Shown: piece after piece, positions 12,036 to 24,273 of the stretch
How the letters are laid out: every line of letters starts with the position of its first letter
Position numbering within the stretch: position 1 is the stretch's first letter
Source of the DNA: Hydractinia symbiolongicarpus
Lineage: Eukaryota; Cnidaria; Hydrozoa; Anthoathecata; Hydractiniidae
Assembly: GCF_029227915.1 (NCBI RefSeq)
Contig: NC_079884.1
Coordinates: forward strand, 17,858,001-17,922,000
Length of the DNA stretch: 64,000 bases
Direction of reading: 5' to 3'
Notes under the pieces: generated by a model
Seen by the model: the letters and a program-made list of their open reading frames with translations, nothing else
The model's database searches: none
What the model was told of the DNA's origin: nothing
Made by a program: the position numbers and the translations under genes

Positions 12036-12730
12036 CTACCCCGATATAACTTTCACGTCCTTCACCAATTTCTTGTCTGACGTTCTAACCAGGGAGTAAT
12101 CTATCTGTGTCTTACAACCACCCGACTCATATGTTATCAGCCTACTGTCTCTTACTGAATGATATGTTGCAAACCACCATGTCCGTTGCCATTCCAAACT
12201 CAAGCAATCTCTCCCCTTCCTTATTTCTGCTCCCAAATCCATAGCCTCCATGCACACCTCTATAACCTTCAGATGACTTCCCAACATGACCAATAAAGTC
12301 GCCGCCCACCATCACAAGTTCAGTGTCTCCAAACTTTGATGTGACTGTTATTAACTCATCATAAAAGTTATCTTTATCTTCCTCACTGAGTCCACACTGT
12401 GGAGCATAAACTGACAGAAAAGTTACAATCCTATTACCTATCAAAAACTTTATCACTATAATACGACTATTTACATGCATAACATCTATTACTTTTTCTA
12501 CCCACTTCTCTGCAACGAATATGCCAACTCCTCCATATCCATCACTATTACCAATCCAAAAAAGCTTATACCTTGCCCTCCTACCTTCCACAAATCTAAC
12601 TGAAGCTCCTCTCCACCTGACTTCCTGAACACAACACATATCAACGTTCTAACATTTCAACTACTTCACCTGCTCTGCCTCTCAGAGTACCAACATTTAC
12701 ACTAGCCATCCTCAACCTAGTGTTATCTAC
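12036..12730 (-). pseudogene. Endonuclease domain of non-LTR copy 1
   Basis: Minus-strand readings in two frames cover the APE domain. 'CCVQEVRWRG' holds the catalytic Glu, and 'SVYAPQCGLSEEDKDNFYDE' and 'GGDFIGHVGKSSEG' follow. The last motif normally has Asn after the catalytic Asp-Phe, and the second copy (57415-58080) has GGDFNGH; here it is Ile, so the nick activity is probably lost. A frameshift near 12140-12300 moves the reading from the frame ending at 12142 to the frame ending at 12036. Confidence 0.7.
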
Positions 12731-13060
12731 CTTGTGATGTGATAGCTGGGTAACGGTCTGACGATGCTCACACCTGACATCTGTCCTACCGTGCGCACAC
12801 CTTCACTCCTTAGAGTTCCAGCCCCGTTTACGCAGTTTGTCTGATCAACTATTCTTACGGCTATTAATAAAGAGTTTTGGCATTGTTTTACAGCTGGATG
12901 CCCTTCCTAGCGCCAACCGTTCACAGACCGGACTGGGTGTTTTTTAAAGTAACACCATCACTATGTGGCATATCATGGGGCTTCCACAATCGCCCCTTTA
13001 AACTAAGGTATGGTGGAGGACGTTCAACTCCTCTCTTGTCTCTTAAAGAGACCCTTCACC

Positions 13061-13560
13061 TGAAGAACATCAAAGAAAAATAAGCATATCAACTTTGCCT
13101 ATTACAGACACACAGAACTGGACTATTATTATATAGACTAGTTGATAAGGCCCGTGGAAGAATCCACTGCGGCAGAAGATTAGGTTGTTTTGTAGATTTT
13201 GCTAACGTCACCAGTGCATACAAAAAAAATTGGCGAAATGTAGTTTATCTGTTGCCTGTAATGCGCGTAGATTGAAACACTGATAAAAATAAGTGTTCAC
13301 AAACAAATAAGGAGATATATATAAGTGTTTTAAAATTTTGCTGACGTCAGCAAAGTCCTCTAAAGTACAAATAAAAAATTTCTTTAGAAATTTGCACTGT
13401 AAAATCCACTTAGGCAGGAGTACATTGGAAAAGAGAATGGTAACTTATATTTTGATGATGTCTGCCAGGACCCATCAATACACAATATTTTTCCCTGAAA
13501 ATTGTTTACACGTTGCTTCCAATGTGTAGAGCTTGAATCAAAATAAAGTATAGAATCACG
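13061..13560 (+). repeat. Repeat A, right part of the split copy plus a further partial copy
   Basis: It resumes repeat A at 'acatcaaagaaaaataag' and reaches the copy end 'attattatatagactag' near 13140. It then starts the next copy with 'ataaggcccgtgg', including a 'ttgctgacgtcagcaa' palindrome near 13340. Similarity fades after about 13400. Confidence 0.6.
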
Positions 13561-15005
13561 TACAACACCAACAATAATAATAAAGTCATAAATGACACAT
13601 CTCAAATATTTACATCTTATAAAGTGATTACGTTTGATTACGTTGAAGACCTTTAATATTTAAATCAAGTGTCAAAAACATCAAATTTATATCTAGAAAA
13701 TCATTTATTCGGTTACATACTATCCTGTTCCCCAAAAACATACACAAAATGTAAAAATTATATAACCGGTTAAGAACGCAAAACTTTTTCTTAGTATGAT
13801 GATCTGTAGTGACCTTTACCAACCATTTTAAACGTAAATGTCAAAAAAGAATAAGGAGTAAATTTTAAATGAACAAAGATACTGTTTTTGGAATATATAT
13901 GGTCCGTCCTCACAAAAGTTTGCACAAAATGTAAAACAGATTGGTTTTTGAGGAGCATATCCAAATCAACGAAAATCAGTTCATTTAGCATGTCCTATAT
14001 TGCCATTGCCCATAAATCTTCCACATAAAGGTTATGAAACACATCAAATTATCGAAAAATCAGGCATTTCATCATACAATATAAAAAACAAAAAAGTTAA
14101 ATTGCCAATAATGTCTACAACCCCCTGTAAAAATAACCTGGCATTTTACATGTAGGCTGACAAAGTTTAACAGGATATGTCAGAAATAAAACAATAAAAA
14201 ATAAGTTAACACACATGCTTTAAATTCTGAAAAAAATTATTCCACTTGTCATATTGGTTGGGTCCCCTTGTTAAGTTTACAGGAAATGTGAAAATAATTA
14301 TACTCTTAAAAAAATACATCCTACTTTACTATCCTGAAAAGTTCAAGTCTTTGAAAGATTTTGTAGGTAGCTAGCTAGCTTATTACATCATAATTCGTGC
14401 TCATAAAAGAAGAAAAATTTGGAAACTAAGGTGGCTAGCTATAGATAATTGAAAAAGAGGAATAACAACATAAGTCATCATAGGTTAGAGCTAGCCATGG
14501 GGATGGGAAGAGTAGGATCTGGAGGCTAGCTAACAGTAGCTAAGACACCCCCAGTTAAATATACTTATAATGAGAACATTTAGCTAAAACTAAAGCTAGC
14601 TATTTATGCTTAGTAAAACACATATAAAGAGAAACAATAGTAAAGTAAAAATAATAACATCACAGTGAGCACACATTAATTATGCAACAAAATTTCCACA
14701 AATATGGCTACTTTAAGAATTTGAGGCTTTTGGGCGGGTGGTTTTTGCTGAAAAAAGGGAGCCTGCTTGCTCCAGCGACATAAAAACCAAACGTCTAAAA
14801 ATATCAAAGTTCTTACTATTTGTGATTTCAAATCGACTTCAAATTCTAGCCTTTATTTTCTACTTCTAACTTTCTTTACTTCTAGCTTCACTTCTCACTT
14901 TCAACTTAACATTTCTACTTCTTCACTTGAACTTTTTATATATGCTCTTTTCACTTTTTTCAAGACGAAGGGACCATTCTTTTTTTGTTGTTTTTTTCAG
15001 TGTGT
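13560..15005. other. AT-rich non-coding DNA with degenerate repeats
   Basis: No gene supported. 13640-14330 repeats the 'cacaaaagtt/acacaaaatgtaaaa' words seen at 1-1500. 14360-14600 is rich in GCTAGCTA. The open frame at 14767-15042 is Ser/Phe/Thr-rich low complexity and begins at a non-ATG codon. Confidence 0.45.
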
Positions 15006-15009
15006 TAAA

Positions 15010-16035
15010 TTTATTTCAGCAAATCAAGTTGCTCCATTTTGATCACGTGATGTAAACAAAGTAAACCTGCTAGCAAAATGGATATAACTTTTTCGGAGAC
15101 TTTAAAGGAAATTTCGGCTACATCAACGGAAAATGAACACATCAACTTTGCCTGTTACGGACAGACACACACAGTCTCCGTATTATTATAGAGAAAAAAT
15201 CCACTAAGGCAGCATAAAAATGAAAAAGGTCATTTGAATTTTTATGACGTCAGCAACCCATCCACAAAAAAAATTAGAACCTTGTTTTGCCTCTACAATG
15301 TAAAGATTAAACTGCTTAAAAATTAAAGATTAAAAATCAAAAAAATGTGTATGATCATATGGTTTTGATGAAAGCCAAGAGGATAAAAGGGTTTAAAATT
15401 TTGCTGACGCCAGCAATGGCCTGTCAAAAGCCCTAATTTTTTTTAAAAAATTCGTATACCTGTTACCTTCATCGTATAGATCTTGAAACGCTGATCAAGA
15501 AAATGTATAGGATTATGTACTTTTGACAAACGGTTGCAGAGATACTAAGGTTTGAAGGTTTTCTGATGGAGTCATCAACCCGTCCATTCTGAAACGGATT
15601 TGGGAACCCAGGTTTGGGAAACTTACCCAAATTGGTCACAGGTGGTCCCTAATTACCCAAGCTGTGAAATATCATTGACGTCACCACCTCGTTTCCAAGT
15701 TATTTGGCCTCAAAGTTTTAGATGCACTGTAGTTTAGATCTAACACAGTCTAGATCAGATTGGAAGAGGGTCATTAATATACTTCGTCCAACCCATACTA
15801 GCATGGAAAACGGACGTTAAGCCAAGAATGATGATGATGATGATGTAATGGCTTCATTAATTTTATAAAAGATATTGACGTTAAAGTAGTGATATTGACG
15901 TCGCACAGTAACGTCAGAAAATTTAACATATTAGACATCGCTTTTTGGCAACATCAAAGGAAAATGAACACATCCACTTTGCCTGTCACAGACAGACGGA
16001 CACACTTAGCGTATTATTATATAGACTAGTCGAAT
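15010..16035 (+). repeat. Repeat A copy with nested retrotransposon stub
   Basis: A repeat A copy with the usual blocks ('gatcttgaaacgctgatc', 'ccattctgaaacggatt', 'tttccaagttatttggcc', 'ctttgcctgtcacagac') ending at 'attattatatagactag' near 16029. It is interrupted at 15732-15845 by a short retrotransposon 3' end, after which the expected 'taatggcttcattaatttt' continues. Confidence 0.7.
15732..15845 (+). mobile_element. 5'-truncated stub of the non-LTR element
   Basis: About 114 bp matching the 3' end of the elements at 9.8-13.1 and 57.2-60.6 kb ('atcagattggaagagggtc', 'gcatggaaaacggacgtta') and ending in (GATGAT)n. It sits inside repeat A between 'gcactgta' and 'taatggcttc', a typical dead-on-arrival insertion by target-primed reverse transcription. 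Confidence 0.85.
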
Positions 16036-16044
16036 TCCCGTGGA

Positions 16045-17487
16045 AGAATCCACTGAATCTCTCATTGAATCCATGTAAGGAATACCAAACACAAACATAC
16101 AATACAGTAATTTGAATTTTTAAAACTTACAATCCAAACTCGACCCCCGGGCTTCTTGATTCTTTTTTATAACGGGATGGCAAAAAGCCCTGGGATTGAG
16201 GTTGCTCACAATCTGCATTATTCTATATTTATACCCGCTGAAACAAAACTTTTAAAAATATAAGGAGTTACAACAACAAAATAAAAATGAAAATAAAATA
16301 AAAAAATAAAAATGCAATCAAATTCCAATCAGTTCTCTTTGTAACGTTATATAATGGCACTTTTTTTTCTTTATAAAAATATTTCTGACAACAACATTAA
16401 CTTTTTATAATCGGTATATTGTATATCTACCGTAATATTTCAATCCAAATTATTAAAAGAACAGTTTGCCCCACAGACCCAAGCTTATAGTCAAGAAAAT
16501 CAATTATTTTGAAACGTGATGTGCATGATAACAATGCAGTGTTTTCGAATTTAAGAATCGAACATATTTCAAACGGTCGCAACATCGTAACAGATGTAAA
16601 CATTGATTTAGTTTTCTTACATTTTAAGTTTGTTTACATTAAAGTTTTTTATAACGACATTAACGCTACGAAGCGGTAAAAACAGTAACAACGGAAAAAT
16701 TACTTTTTACAATAGAATAAAGTAAAGGTTGTTATATTTAGCTATAGCTATTGGCAAATCATTTTTATGTTTAGAACAAACAATCCAGGTTTGACATATT
16801 CTTAGGATGTTCTTAATTACTGACAAATTGTTCAAAGCATATTCTTACAATAAACAAAATATTTTCTGGCTCAAGACACAACAAAAATATTAAATGTTTA
16901 AGGGAACATTTAGCTCTGAAAATTAAAACATTTACATTTCAGATTCAAATTACATTCATATTCGAATTCGACAGATTTTTTTTACAAGGAAGCAACCTCG
17001 GGCCCAGAACACAAAAATGAGCTTTAATCTAACCTGATGATAAGAAGCATTGCCATGCCTTGTTTGAAATAACTTTTTTTCAGGATTAAAAAAGAGGCAA
17101 CCTTCTTCGCTTCGGTTTCCTTTTTCAGTTGATAAACAACTTGTTTCCGTGAGATATGGCGCGCACATTGTAAACTGGGGGTAAAATTAAATTATTCTAT
17201 CTATAACGACCCCGTGGGGCTATTAAAACAAAAACAAAATAAAAACATTTAAAAAATAAATACATTAGTTTTAATAAATTAAAAAAAAACAGAGTTTTAT
17301 TTTTTAAAGTAATCAGAAAAAAGAATTAAAAGTTTAAATAGTAACCCCTTGATTTGCGTTTTTTAACTTAGTAAATTTTAGCGTAAAGCCATGCTTTGGG
17401 GACACAATGCATGAGAAATAAGAAAGTGACCCGCATATTTTTGTCCTTGGCCTCACTGTGCGCACACATAAGGCGTATTAATATATA
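16045..17487. repeat. Repeat B copy 1, non-coding
   Basis: Begins with 'tgaatc/tctcattgaatccatgtaagg' and 'ataccaaacacaaacat', and contains 'ttgaggttgctcacaatct' and 'gcattattctat'. It ends near 17487 with 'ggcgtattaatatatagat', a terminus related to that of repeat A. The same order recurs in 17607-20280. The open frame at 16956-17168 (minus) is not conserved and is not proposed as a gene. Confidence 0.55.
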
Positions 17488-17606
17488 GATTCTGATTTTT
17501 TGGACAACATAAAGAACTCAAATGTGAGGAAGTCAGTTTTTTGATAATTTTTTCCTCAGCCAAATAATGGCAAATTCGTGGGCAAAATCGTATTAATGCG
17601 TATTCA
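17488..17606. repeat. ~115-bp block repeated at 20286-20396
   Basis: 'tctgattttttggacaa', 'tgtgaggaag(t/a)cagttttttg', 'tttttcctcagccaaataat' and 'gcaaattcgtgggcaaaat' occur here and again at 20286-20396, each time right after a repeat B terminus. Either the flanking host sequence was duplicated with repeat B or it is part of a larger unit. Confidence 0.7.
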
Positions 17607-20280
17607 CTAAATCTCACATTAAACCGATATAAGGGATACCAAACAAAAACATAACACAGTAATTTGAATTTTCAAAACTCACATTTCAACCTTGACCCAA
17701 GGCTCTTTGACTCTTTTATAACAGGGCAAAAAGAGAAAAAGCCCTGGCATCGAGGTTGCTCACAATCTGCATTATTCTATGTTTATAACCGCTGAAAAAA
17801 AACATCTAAAAAGATAAGCATGCGCAACAAAAAAATTATAAAAAAAATTATGAAAATGGAAAATGTCAAAAAAAAACAAAGGCGTCTACACCAGGGAAAA
17901 AAAGGATACCAAACATAAAAAAACAATCCAACATTTTTCGTTAAGTCATACAAAATCGGATATTCAGTCTATTGCATACGACAAGCCTTCCAAAGTCATA
18001 CTCAAAATATAAGAAATTAATAGTTGAAAACACATAAAAGAGAAATATAAAAACTTGAATCATTTGGTATATTGTATATCTACCGAAATATTTCAATCCA
18101 AAATATTAAAAGAACAGTTTGCTTTAACAGACCCAAACTTATAATCAAGAAAATCACGCATAAAATGAAAGAAGATAACAATGCAGTGTTTTCGAATTTA
18201 AGAATCGAATATATTTCAAACGATTGTAATGTAACAGATGTAAAGATTGATTTAACTTCGTTTACATTTAGGTTAATTATAACGAGATCAACACTTTAAC
18301 AATTTAAGTTTAGGTTTTGGGTTCTCAATGTTCTTAACTTTTTGACAAATGTTATCCTTATTATTCTCAATTATGTTCTTAGTATGACTATTGCCTGAAA
18401 ATACCTTTTAATGCCTTAATAAAATAAAGCCAGGGAATTCCACGAAGAAAACAACATGCGTGCTACACATCGCATGCGTAAATCTATTTTAGTAAATTTG
18501 CGCGTGCGTTTTTCCGATTTTTTTCCTGGTTTATTTCACTCTTATCAGTCCCATGAGTGTTCTTTAAGTGGTGTAAAAGTGCTAAATATATTAACAAAAC
18601 ACCTTGGTTCGTTGTAGGAAGTCATTTATATATAATTAAATTTAAACAGTGGACAAAGAGACGCTGACACGTGCTACACATTGCACTTATTGCAATGGTC
18701 TGCCATTTTGTTTGTAGTGCTATTTATCTCCAACCTTGTTCCAAGGGTTATATTTTCTCCGTAGGTTATCTATTATCTATAACAATGGTCAAAATGGGAG
18801 TCATTTTTTCTTTATTGAGGTTTTATTTTAAATTAAATTTAATTTTAAATAAAATGTTCAACACACATTTAATTTCACACAGGCAGAAAAAAACACATTT
18901 AATTTAAACACAGGGAAAAAAACTTTTTAAAAAAGTGGTTATAAACTGTTTTTAATGATACAGTTGAAGCTGTCTATGTAAAACGATTGATTTTTGGAAT
19001 ACAGTTTTTAATAGTTAAATGCTTAAGCATAGCCTGAAGCGGCGACATTAACTACGCTGTAGAAAATTAACTTTTATAATTCCTTAGTTAATTTTTTTTA
19101 TTTAACGCGAGTAAAGAGCGTTATTAGCGCGTGCAATGAATCGCACGCCTGAATAGCTGTTGCGCGTGTGTAGGCGCGTGCGCGTGTGATCGCACGCATC
19201 TCATGGAATTCCCTGTAAAGCATGCTGTAAGTTACTATAGTCAGCTAATGGCAATTTCTACAACATGTAACGGTCCATTGCATTGATACAAAAAAAGTTC
19301 AGTTATTTGATGTACAATAAAAAAAGTAAACTTTTAATTTTGCGCGTCATAAAAATGTTCATATGTAAAACAAACTATCAAGTTTAGACATATTTTTAAG
19401 ATATTCTAAATTTCTGACCTATTTTTCAGAGTATATTCTTTACAAAATAAGTGCTTCAAGAAAATATTTTTCGGCTTATGACACAACAACAACTTAATAT
19501 TTAAGGAAAAATTTAGCTCTGAAAGAAACGGTTAAAAAATCGTTATACACCAAAATTCATTTCTCTATCAAATAATTTAAACAACACACCTGCTTTTTTT
19601 CGCTTTCTCTCTGAATAAAAGTCCAATCAGTTTTTTACTTCGATTACTAAATTTCGCTTTATCGTTCATCCAAAAGAGAACGAATTGAAAATGTATAGCT
19701 ACAATTGCCTGATGCATTTCCAATCAATTCTTTTTGTGATGTTATATCACTGCACGTTATTCTTCGTTTTAAAAAATAATTCAGACAACAACATAAACTT
19801 CGTTCAACAATAACAGTTTGTTTTTTACATTTTAGATTCGAATTACAATCATATTCGAATGTGATACAACCTTGGTCCCAGAAAACAAAAATGAAAAATA
19901 TAAATAAAACATCAACTTTAAGCTAACCTCATGATGAGTAAACATTGGCATGCTTTGTTTAAAATAACTTTTTTCAGGATTAATTTGAGAAACAAACAAC
20001 CTTCCTCGCTTCGGTGTTCTTTTTTCAGTTAAAAAACAACTTGTTTCCGTGAGATACGACGCTCACAAGCTAAACCGGGGGTAAAATTAAATTATTTTAA
20101 CTGTAACAACCGAGAACGGCGCTGTAGCATAAATGACAAATGGACTCCCTGTTTTCTCATTTGGCGGCTTACTTATTTTTTTAGTTAAATTTTAACGTAC
20201 AGCCACATCATAAGAAAGTGACCCGTGATTTCTGTGTCGTGGACGTGGATAGTTTTACTCACGTAAGGGAATTAATATAT
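17607..20280. repeat. Repeat B copy 2, non-coding, contains a nested MITE
   Basis: It carries the same opening blocks as copy 1 and then, after 19220, further matches ('ttagctctgaaa', 'tgcctgatgcatttcc', 'tcagttaaaaaacaacttg', 'cgtgagatacgac'). It is longer than copy 1 mainly because of the insertion at 18431-19215. No gene supported. Confidence 0.5.
18431..19215. mobile_element. MITE-like insertion, CAGGGAATTCCA ends, 6-bp duplication
   Basis: Starts CAGGGAATTCCACGA and ends TCATGGAATTCCCTG, short inverted ends. TAAAGC occurs immediately before (18425-18430) and after (19216-19221), consistent with a 6-bp target duplication. The interior has GC-rich alternating 'gcgtgcgcgtg' words near its right end. 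The open frame at 18671-18907 inside it shows no family resemblance. The superfamily is not assigned. Confidence 0.6.
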
Positions 20281-20399
20281 AAAACTCTGATTTTTTGGAC
20301 AAACATAGAGAACGCAAATGTGAGGAAGACAGTTTTTTGATAATTTTTTCCTCAGCCAAATAATGGCAAATTCGTGGGCAAAATTGTATTAATGCATAA

Positions 20400-22060
20400 T
20401 TTTAAGCAATAAAATTTCGTATAACGTATTTTCAAAAAATACGTTGTTACGAATAATACGAAATTTGTATTTTTAAAATATGAAGTTAACTGTGTAAATA
20501 AAAAAATTTCAAACGATATGTTTTTGTTCGAAGTACAGTGATATTGTTAAGCTTTGTCATACCGTTTTGATAATTTAAAAACACAGTACATCAATGTTGT
20601 TTAACGTTTACGTGTTTTAGTGTTGTACATGTTGTAGTATTATAGAACAAAGTAAAATGACTTCTGTGCTTTTTACGGCTATTTTACAGCCAAATACGGC
20701 AAATTTTAAGTTTTCTACTGACCCATTTTCTTAACTTAAAAACAAAATACGTCGGGCCTAAGGTTCATATCGCTATTTTGCGTTATCTAAGTTTGGTACG
20801 GTTGTGTTCTTTGTTATTTAATAACAAAATATAGTGGTTTTTCAGATTTAAAGGGCCTTTTTTGGTATTTTTGAACAAAATAGGGAGATTGTTAAAGCTT
20901 TAAAGAGAGGTTTTCTATGTACTTTGTGATGACATACAGCTAATTTTAAGCTTCAGAGGACATTTTTCGTTATTTTAAAACAAAATATGGCAATTTTTAG
21001 GCTTTAAAAGGGAAGTTTCTTGTTATTTTAGAATGAAATATGGTCATTTGTATGCCAAAATATAGCGATGTTTTAGCTTTTTATTATACCATAAGTATTT
21101 TTAACTTTTTAAAAAAATTCTGATTATATTGTTAGCAAAAAAATCGTTCTCTTTATATTAACTGTTTCTTTAACGGTTTTTGCCTTTTTAATTTTCCTTC
21201 CATGCCCAAACCGCCATTCACTTAAAGTTTTCTTTCTTATCCATTTTTAATACTTAATATTATTAATAGTAAAACTTTGCAAGGCAATGGAGATAAAATT
21301 TTAAAATTCAAATGTTATTAAAACAGAAACGGTTCACAAAAAAATGAGCACAGCAACCTTTCTATTTTAAAAGGCATGAAATAAGAAATTCGTACTTCTA
21401 AAAATAAAAAATATGAATTTCGTATTTTTGAAAAATATGCGTATTTTCAAAAAATGCGCGTGATTTGAAAAATACGAAATTTGTATTTAATTTTTTTAAA
21501 AAAAATACAAAATTTCTGTATTTCCTAGTCTCATGTCAGGTCAATGTAAAATTTACCTATAAAAAAAAAAGCAGTAAATATGAAAAACTAACAAATTTAC
21601 ACAAAGCAGATAATTTGCTGAACAAAATATTTCACAACCCCTAAACTTTCGCTTTCAACTTCAGCCGAAAATAGAGAATTGCAACTAACACAGTTATTTA
21701 TTATTAACCAGAACAGACGCAGGTGTTACAAAATTAGTTACAACACAAAATCACTCCTTTTTCTGGTATCTCAGGTATTATATACAAATCTCTTCGAGGT
21801 TTCTTATACACCAAATTTAATCTGATAATAAGTTTTTTCAACATGTACCACACACTGGTTAACTTATACAAAATTCAACAAATTTGTTCCTAGATATATT
21901 AGAAATACAATCACTAAAGTGACAAGATGTGTGACGAGAGAAATTTCCATCGTAAAATTTAAACAGAATAAATCACTCAAATACACATCTTTCTGAGTAT
22001 TGCAGGTTAATGGTAGTAGCAAATTATTTGCTTTGTGTAAACCCTCCTGAAAAAAGAGAT
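20400..22060. other. AT-rich non-coding DNA
   Basis: No gene found. 20600-21070 repeats words such as 'ttttagctttaaag' and 'aaaatatggcaatttt', and 21370-21520 repeats 'aaatacgaaatttgtattttt'. These look like local low-complexity duplications. Confidence 0.4.
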
Positions 22061-22063
22061 TAC

Positions 22064-22237
22064 CTGGATAACATTTTTTTTAATTCTTTATAGTGTTTCT
22101 CACAGACAGAAAGAGAATACTGCTTTAATTTCTCACATGTTGTCGATGCCAACTTTGAGCACAATGTTTGCAAGTTGCAGTAGGATTCCATTGCAAGTGG
22201 TAAGTTTTTCTTTTCAGTATGCGACTTGATGTCATTA
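22064..22237 (-). CDS. Candidate upstream RINT1-like exon
   Basis: A 174-nt open stretch on the minus strand between a TATAG acceptor and a GTAATC donor. It encodes 'LPLAMESYCNLQTLCSKL', 'STTCEKLKQYSLSVCEKHY' and 'KELKKMLS'. The pattern of a helical segment, Thr-Cys, then 'H-x-x-LK-x-x-LS' resembles the region of RINT1 before its tethering domain. If correct, the RINT1-like gene spans about 7 to beyond 22 kb, with its large intron packed with repeats. Similarity is modest and intermediate exons were not found. Confidence 0.4.
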
Positions 22238-22531
22238 CTATAAAATGTACAAAAAATGATTATGTATATTTTAACTTTAGGATTTGAAATCAGAGATTTT
22301 TTTTCAATTCAACTATCTGGCAATGCAAAATCTTTCACTACTTACCACAAAACAGAACAAATTACACTTGATTTTCTAACTGTGCCATCAGATATGGTTT
22401 GATTTTTTATAATTTGGCACAAATTTACATAATTTTAACCCCACAAATAGTACACTTTGAAAGTGCGTTAAATTCATTGCTACCTCAATGTAGAAAAAAA
22501 CTGCTTTAAAGTTTATAAAGTGTTGATGTAC

Positions 22532-22773
22532 CTAAAGCTTTTTATTTTTGCATTAAATAACAGGTAAATTTGTCTGTGTTTTAACGCATGGATATCAATT
22601 TTTGCGGTTTTAAGATAGTTTTCCATATTGCTAGTTTCTTCTTTGTGCAGCTTGAAATTATTTAACGTTTCAGTAATCTTTGAACAGGTTTCTTTGATGT
22701 CTTTTATCATACAATCACATATCTTTGTTACTACAGTAAGATCTTCACTGGTTTGCTTCTCACTTTGGTCAAT
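22532..22773 (-). CDS. Candidate coiled-coil exon (possible RINT1-like N-terminal part)
   Basis: A minus-strand open stretch with an AG acceptor above 22773 and a GTACAT donor below 22532. It encodes a Lys/Glu-rich helical sequence with heptad character ('MIKDIKETCSKITETLNNF', 'LHKEETSNMENYLKTAKI'). RINT1 proteins have an N-terminal coiled coil, and position and strand fit the exons at 7-8.5 and 22.1 kb. The sequence is not diagnostic, so another coiled-coil gene or chance is possible. Confidence 0.25.
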
Positions 22774-22819
22774 CTATTGGAAGAAAGTCGAAAAGTATTT
22801 ATTTTTGAGATTGTAATCA

Positions 22820-23985
22820 CATATTTACATAGAGATGCAATAGCAAAGCAGTGGTTTGTTGCTCAGTGTGTAAACATTGTAAAAGATTAAAATAACAATT
22901 GGGTAATGTATGATAACATGACTTCATAACTGCCTAAGTACAGTTATGAAGCCATGTTAAAGAAATATCTAAGCCACTTAAATAACTATTAACTGAATAA
23001 TATGTTAGGAAAGCTCAAAACAAATGAATGGCTGTCCCAAAGTTCATCTATAAAATATAACTAGATCTTCTACAGCCTCCATGTTATCTTCTGGCCAAGC
23101 AACTTTCTATGCCTTAAAAAATATGTGCATTTTTGAATGTACTACAGGAGCTGAGAGCAGTCTCATATAAAATTCGTTGTACAGAGGTTTTGAATTTGAG
23201 TTTGACTGAATAATGGTCCAAGTGATTAAAAAAAAAATTACTAACCTTTTTTGGTTTATGGTCAAATTTCGACCATTATGGGTCAAAGGGCAATGTTAAA
23301 TTTTTATAAAAAAGTAGTCTGTGACACCTCATATTTTAGCAAACTTTATGCTAAATCAGAAAAAACCAATACTGACACGAAGTAAAAATAAAGTGCTAAA
23401 GAGTTAAGAGTACATTTACATTTGTGTGTGAAGTAGCTTTTATACAAAAAAATGTGATGAAATATTTCCGTTTCGAGTTCTATTGACTATTCAAATAATC
23501 TTAATCATTTCAATGATCTATTATGATGGGAGGAAAGTTTGCAGTGGTTAGGTTTCGGTTCATTTTTATATACACTATATGTAAATGCTTAGTTATTTGT
23601 TTAGTCAACGTGAATTGAGAAAGTATTAGTTTACAGATCATTAAAGATAGAAGAGTACTTAATTAAAGAACCAGTAGTGAGAATGGAAGAAAAAGAATTA
23701 TCAAAGCAACTGAATAATGAATGATTATGTATTAAATGGACTAATAGAACAGTCGTTATCAAGTGTAAAATACCACTTAAATACCTTACATGAACCATCT
23801 GAAAACAAAGAATCGTTTTTTAGACCGTAGCGAGACAGTAGAAGATGAAGAAAACCATGAAGTATTGAGGCAGTTATTGCAAAATTGAAATAAAAAATAA
23901 CTCCGCTTGACACGGCTGCTGAATAAAAGTTCATGATGAGTGTTATTTTAACGATCAGACTGACTGGCTCAGTCAATTTTGTTTA
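22820..23985. other. Non-coding AT-rich DNA
   Basis: No defensible gene. The 83-codon minus-strand frame at 23725-23976 is hydrophobic but has no recognised family and no supporting splice structure. Confidence 0.4.
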
Positions 23986-23990
23986 TGTCT

Positions 23991-24148
23991 TATGTGAGTG
24001 CTGAATTATTAATAATTGAGTATTTTTACACATTTGCCGAAAGGGTGGCTAAATTAAAAAACAATGGGATATGTGAGTGCTGAATTATTTATAATTGAGT
24101 ATTTTTACACATTTGCCGAAAGGGTGGCTAAATTAAAAAACAATGGGA
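23991..24148. repeat. Tandem duplication, two 79-bp units
   Basis: Units 23991-24069 and 24070-24148 are almost identical, both starting 'tatgtgagtgctgaattat' and containing 'ccgaaagggtggctaaatt'. One visible base differs (ttaataa versus tttataa), so the duplication is recent. Confidence 0.9.
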
Positions 24149-24221
24149 TATATTTTTTCTTTATTGTGATGGTCATGGGTCAGTGTACACAAAGTACAGT
24201 ACTGTGAAAAGGTTTGTTAAC

Positions 24222-24273
24222 ATCGTGGTTCGTGCTTATTTCATTGCATTCATTTCATTGCACGAACCACGAT
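24222..24273. repeat. Perfect 14-bp inverted repeat with 24-nt loop
   Basis: Arms ATCGTGGTTCGTGC (24222-24235) and its exact reverse complement (24260-24273). Further CCACGA/TCGTGG words follow at about 24280-24375, so this may be one end of a small inverted-repeat element. No TSD was identified. Confidence 0.6.

Larger units (their letters stand above)
9824..13060 (-). mobile_element. Non-LTR retrotransposon (APE endonuclease + RT), copy 1
   Basis: A nearly full-length minus-strand element. The 3' end carries a (GAT)n tail (read as ATC repeats at 9824-9846), the short-repeat tail style of RTE-like elements. The 5' end near 13060 starts 'ggtgaagggtctctttaag'. It encodes an apurinic-type endonuclease, a reverse transcriptase with a YADD box, a Cys-rich knuckle and a C-terminal 'RLNW' region. 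It is flanked by short 'acatca' words consistent with a small target duplication inside repeat A. Several frameshifts and stops make it inactive. The clade assignment is inference from ends and RT motifs. Confidence 0.8.

Noticed and set aside
23725-23976. 83-codon hydrophobic frame as a membrane-protein gene
   Set aside because: No family, no splice context, and hydrophobic frames are common by chance in AT-rich DNA.
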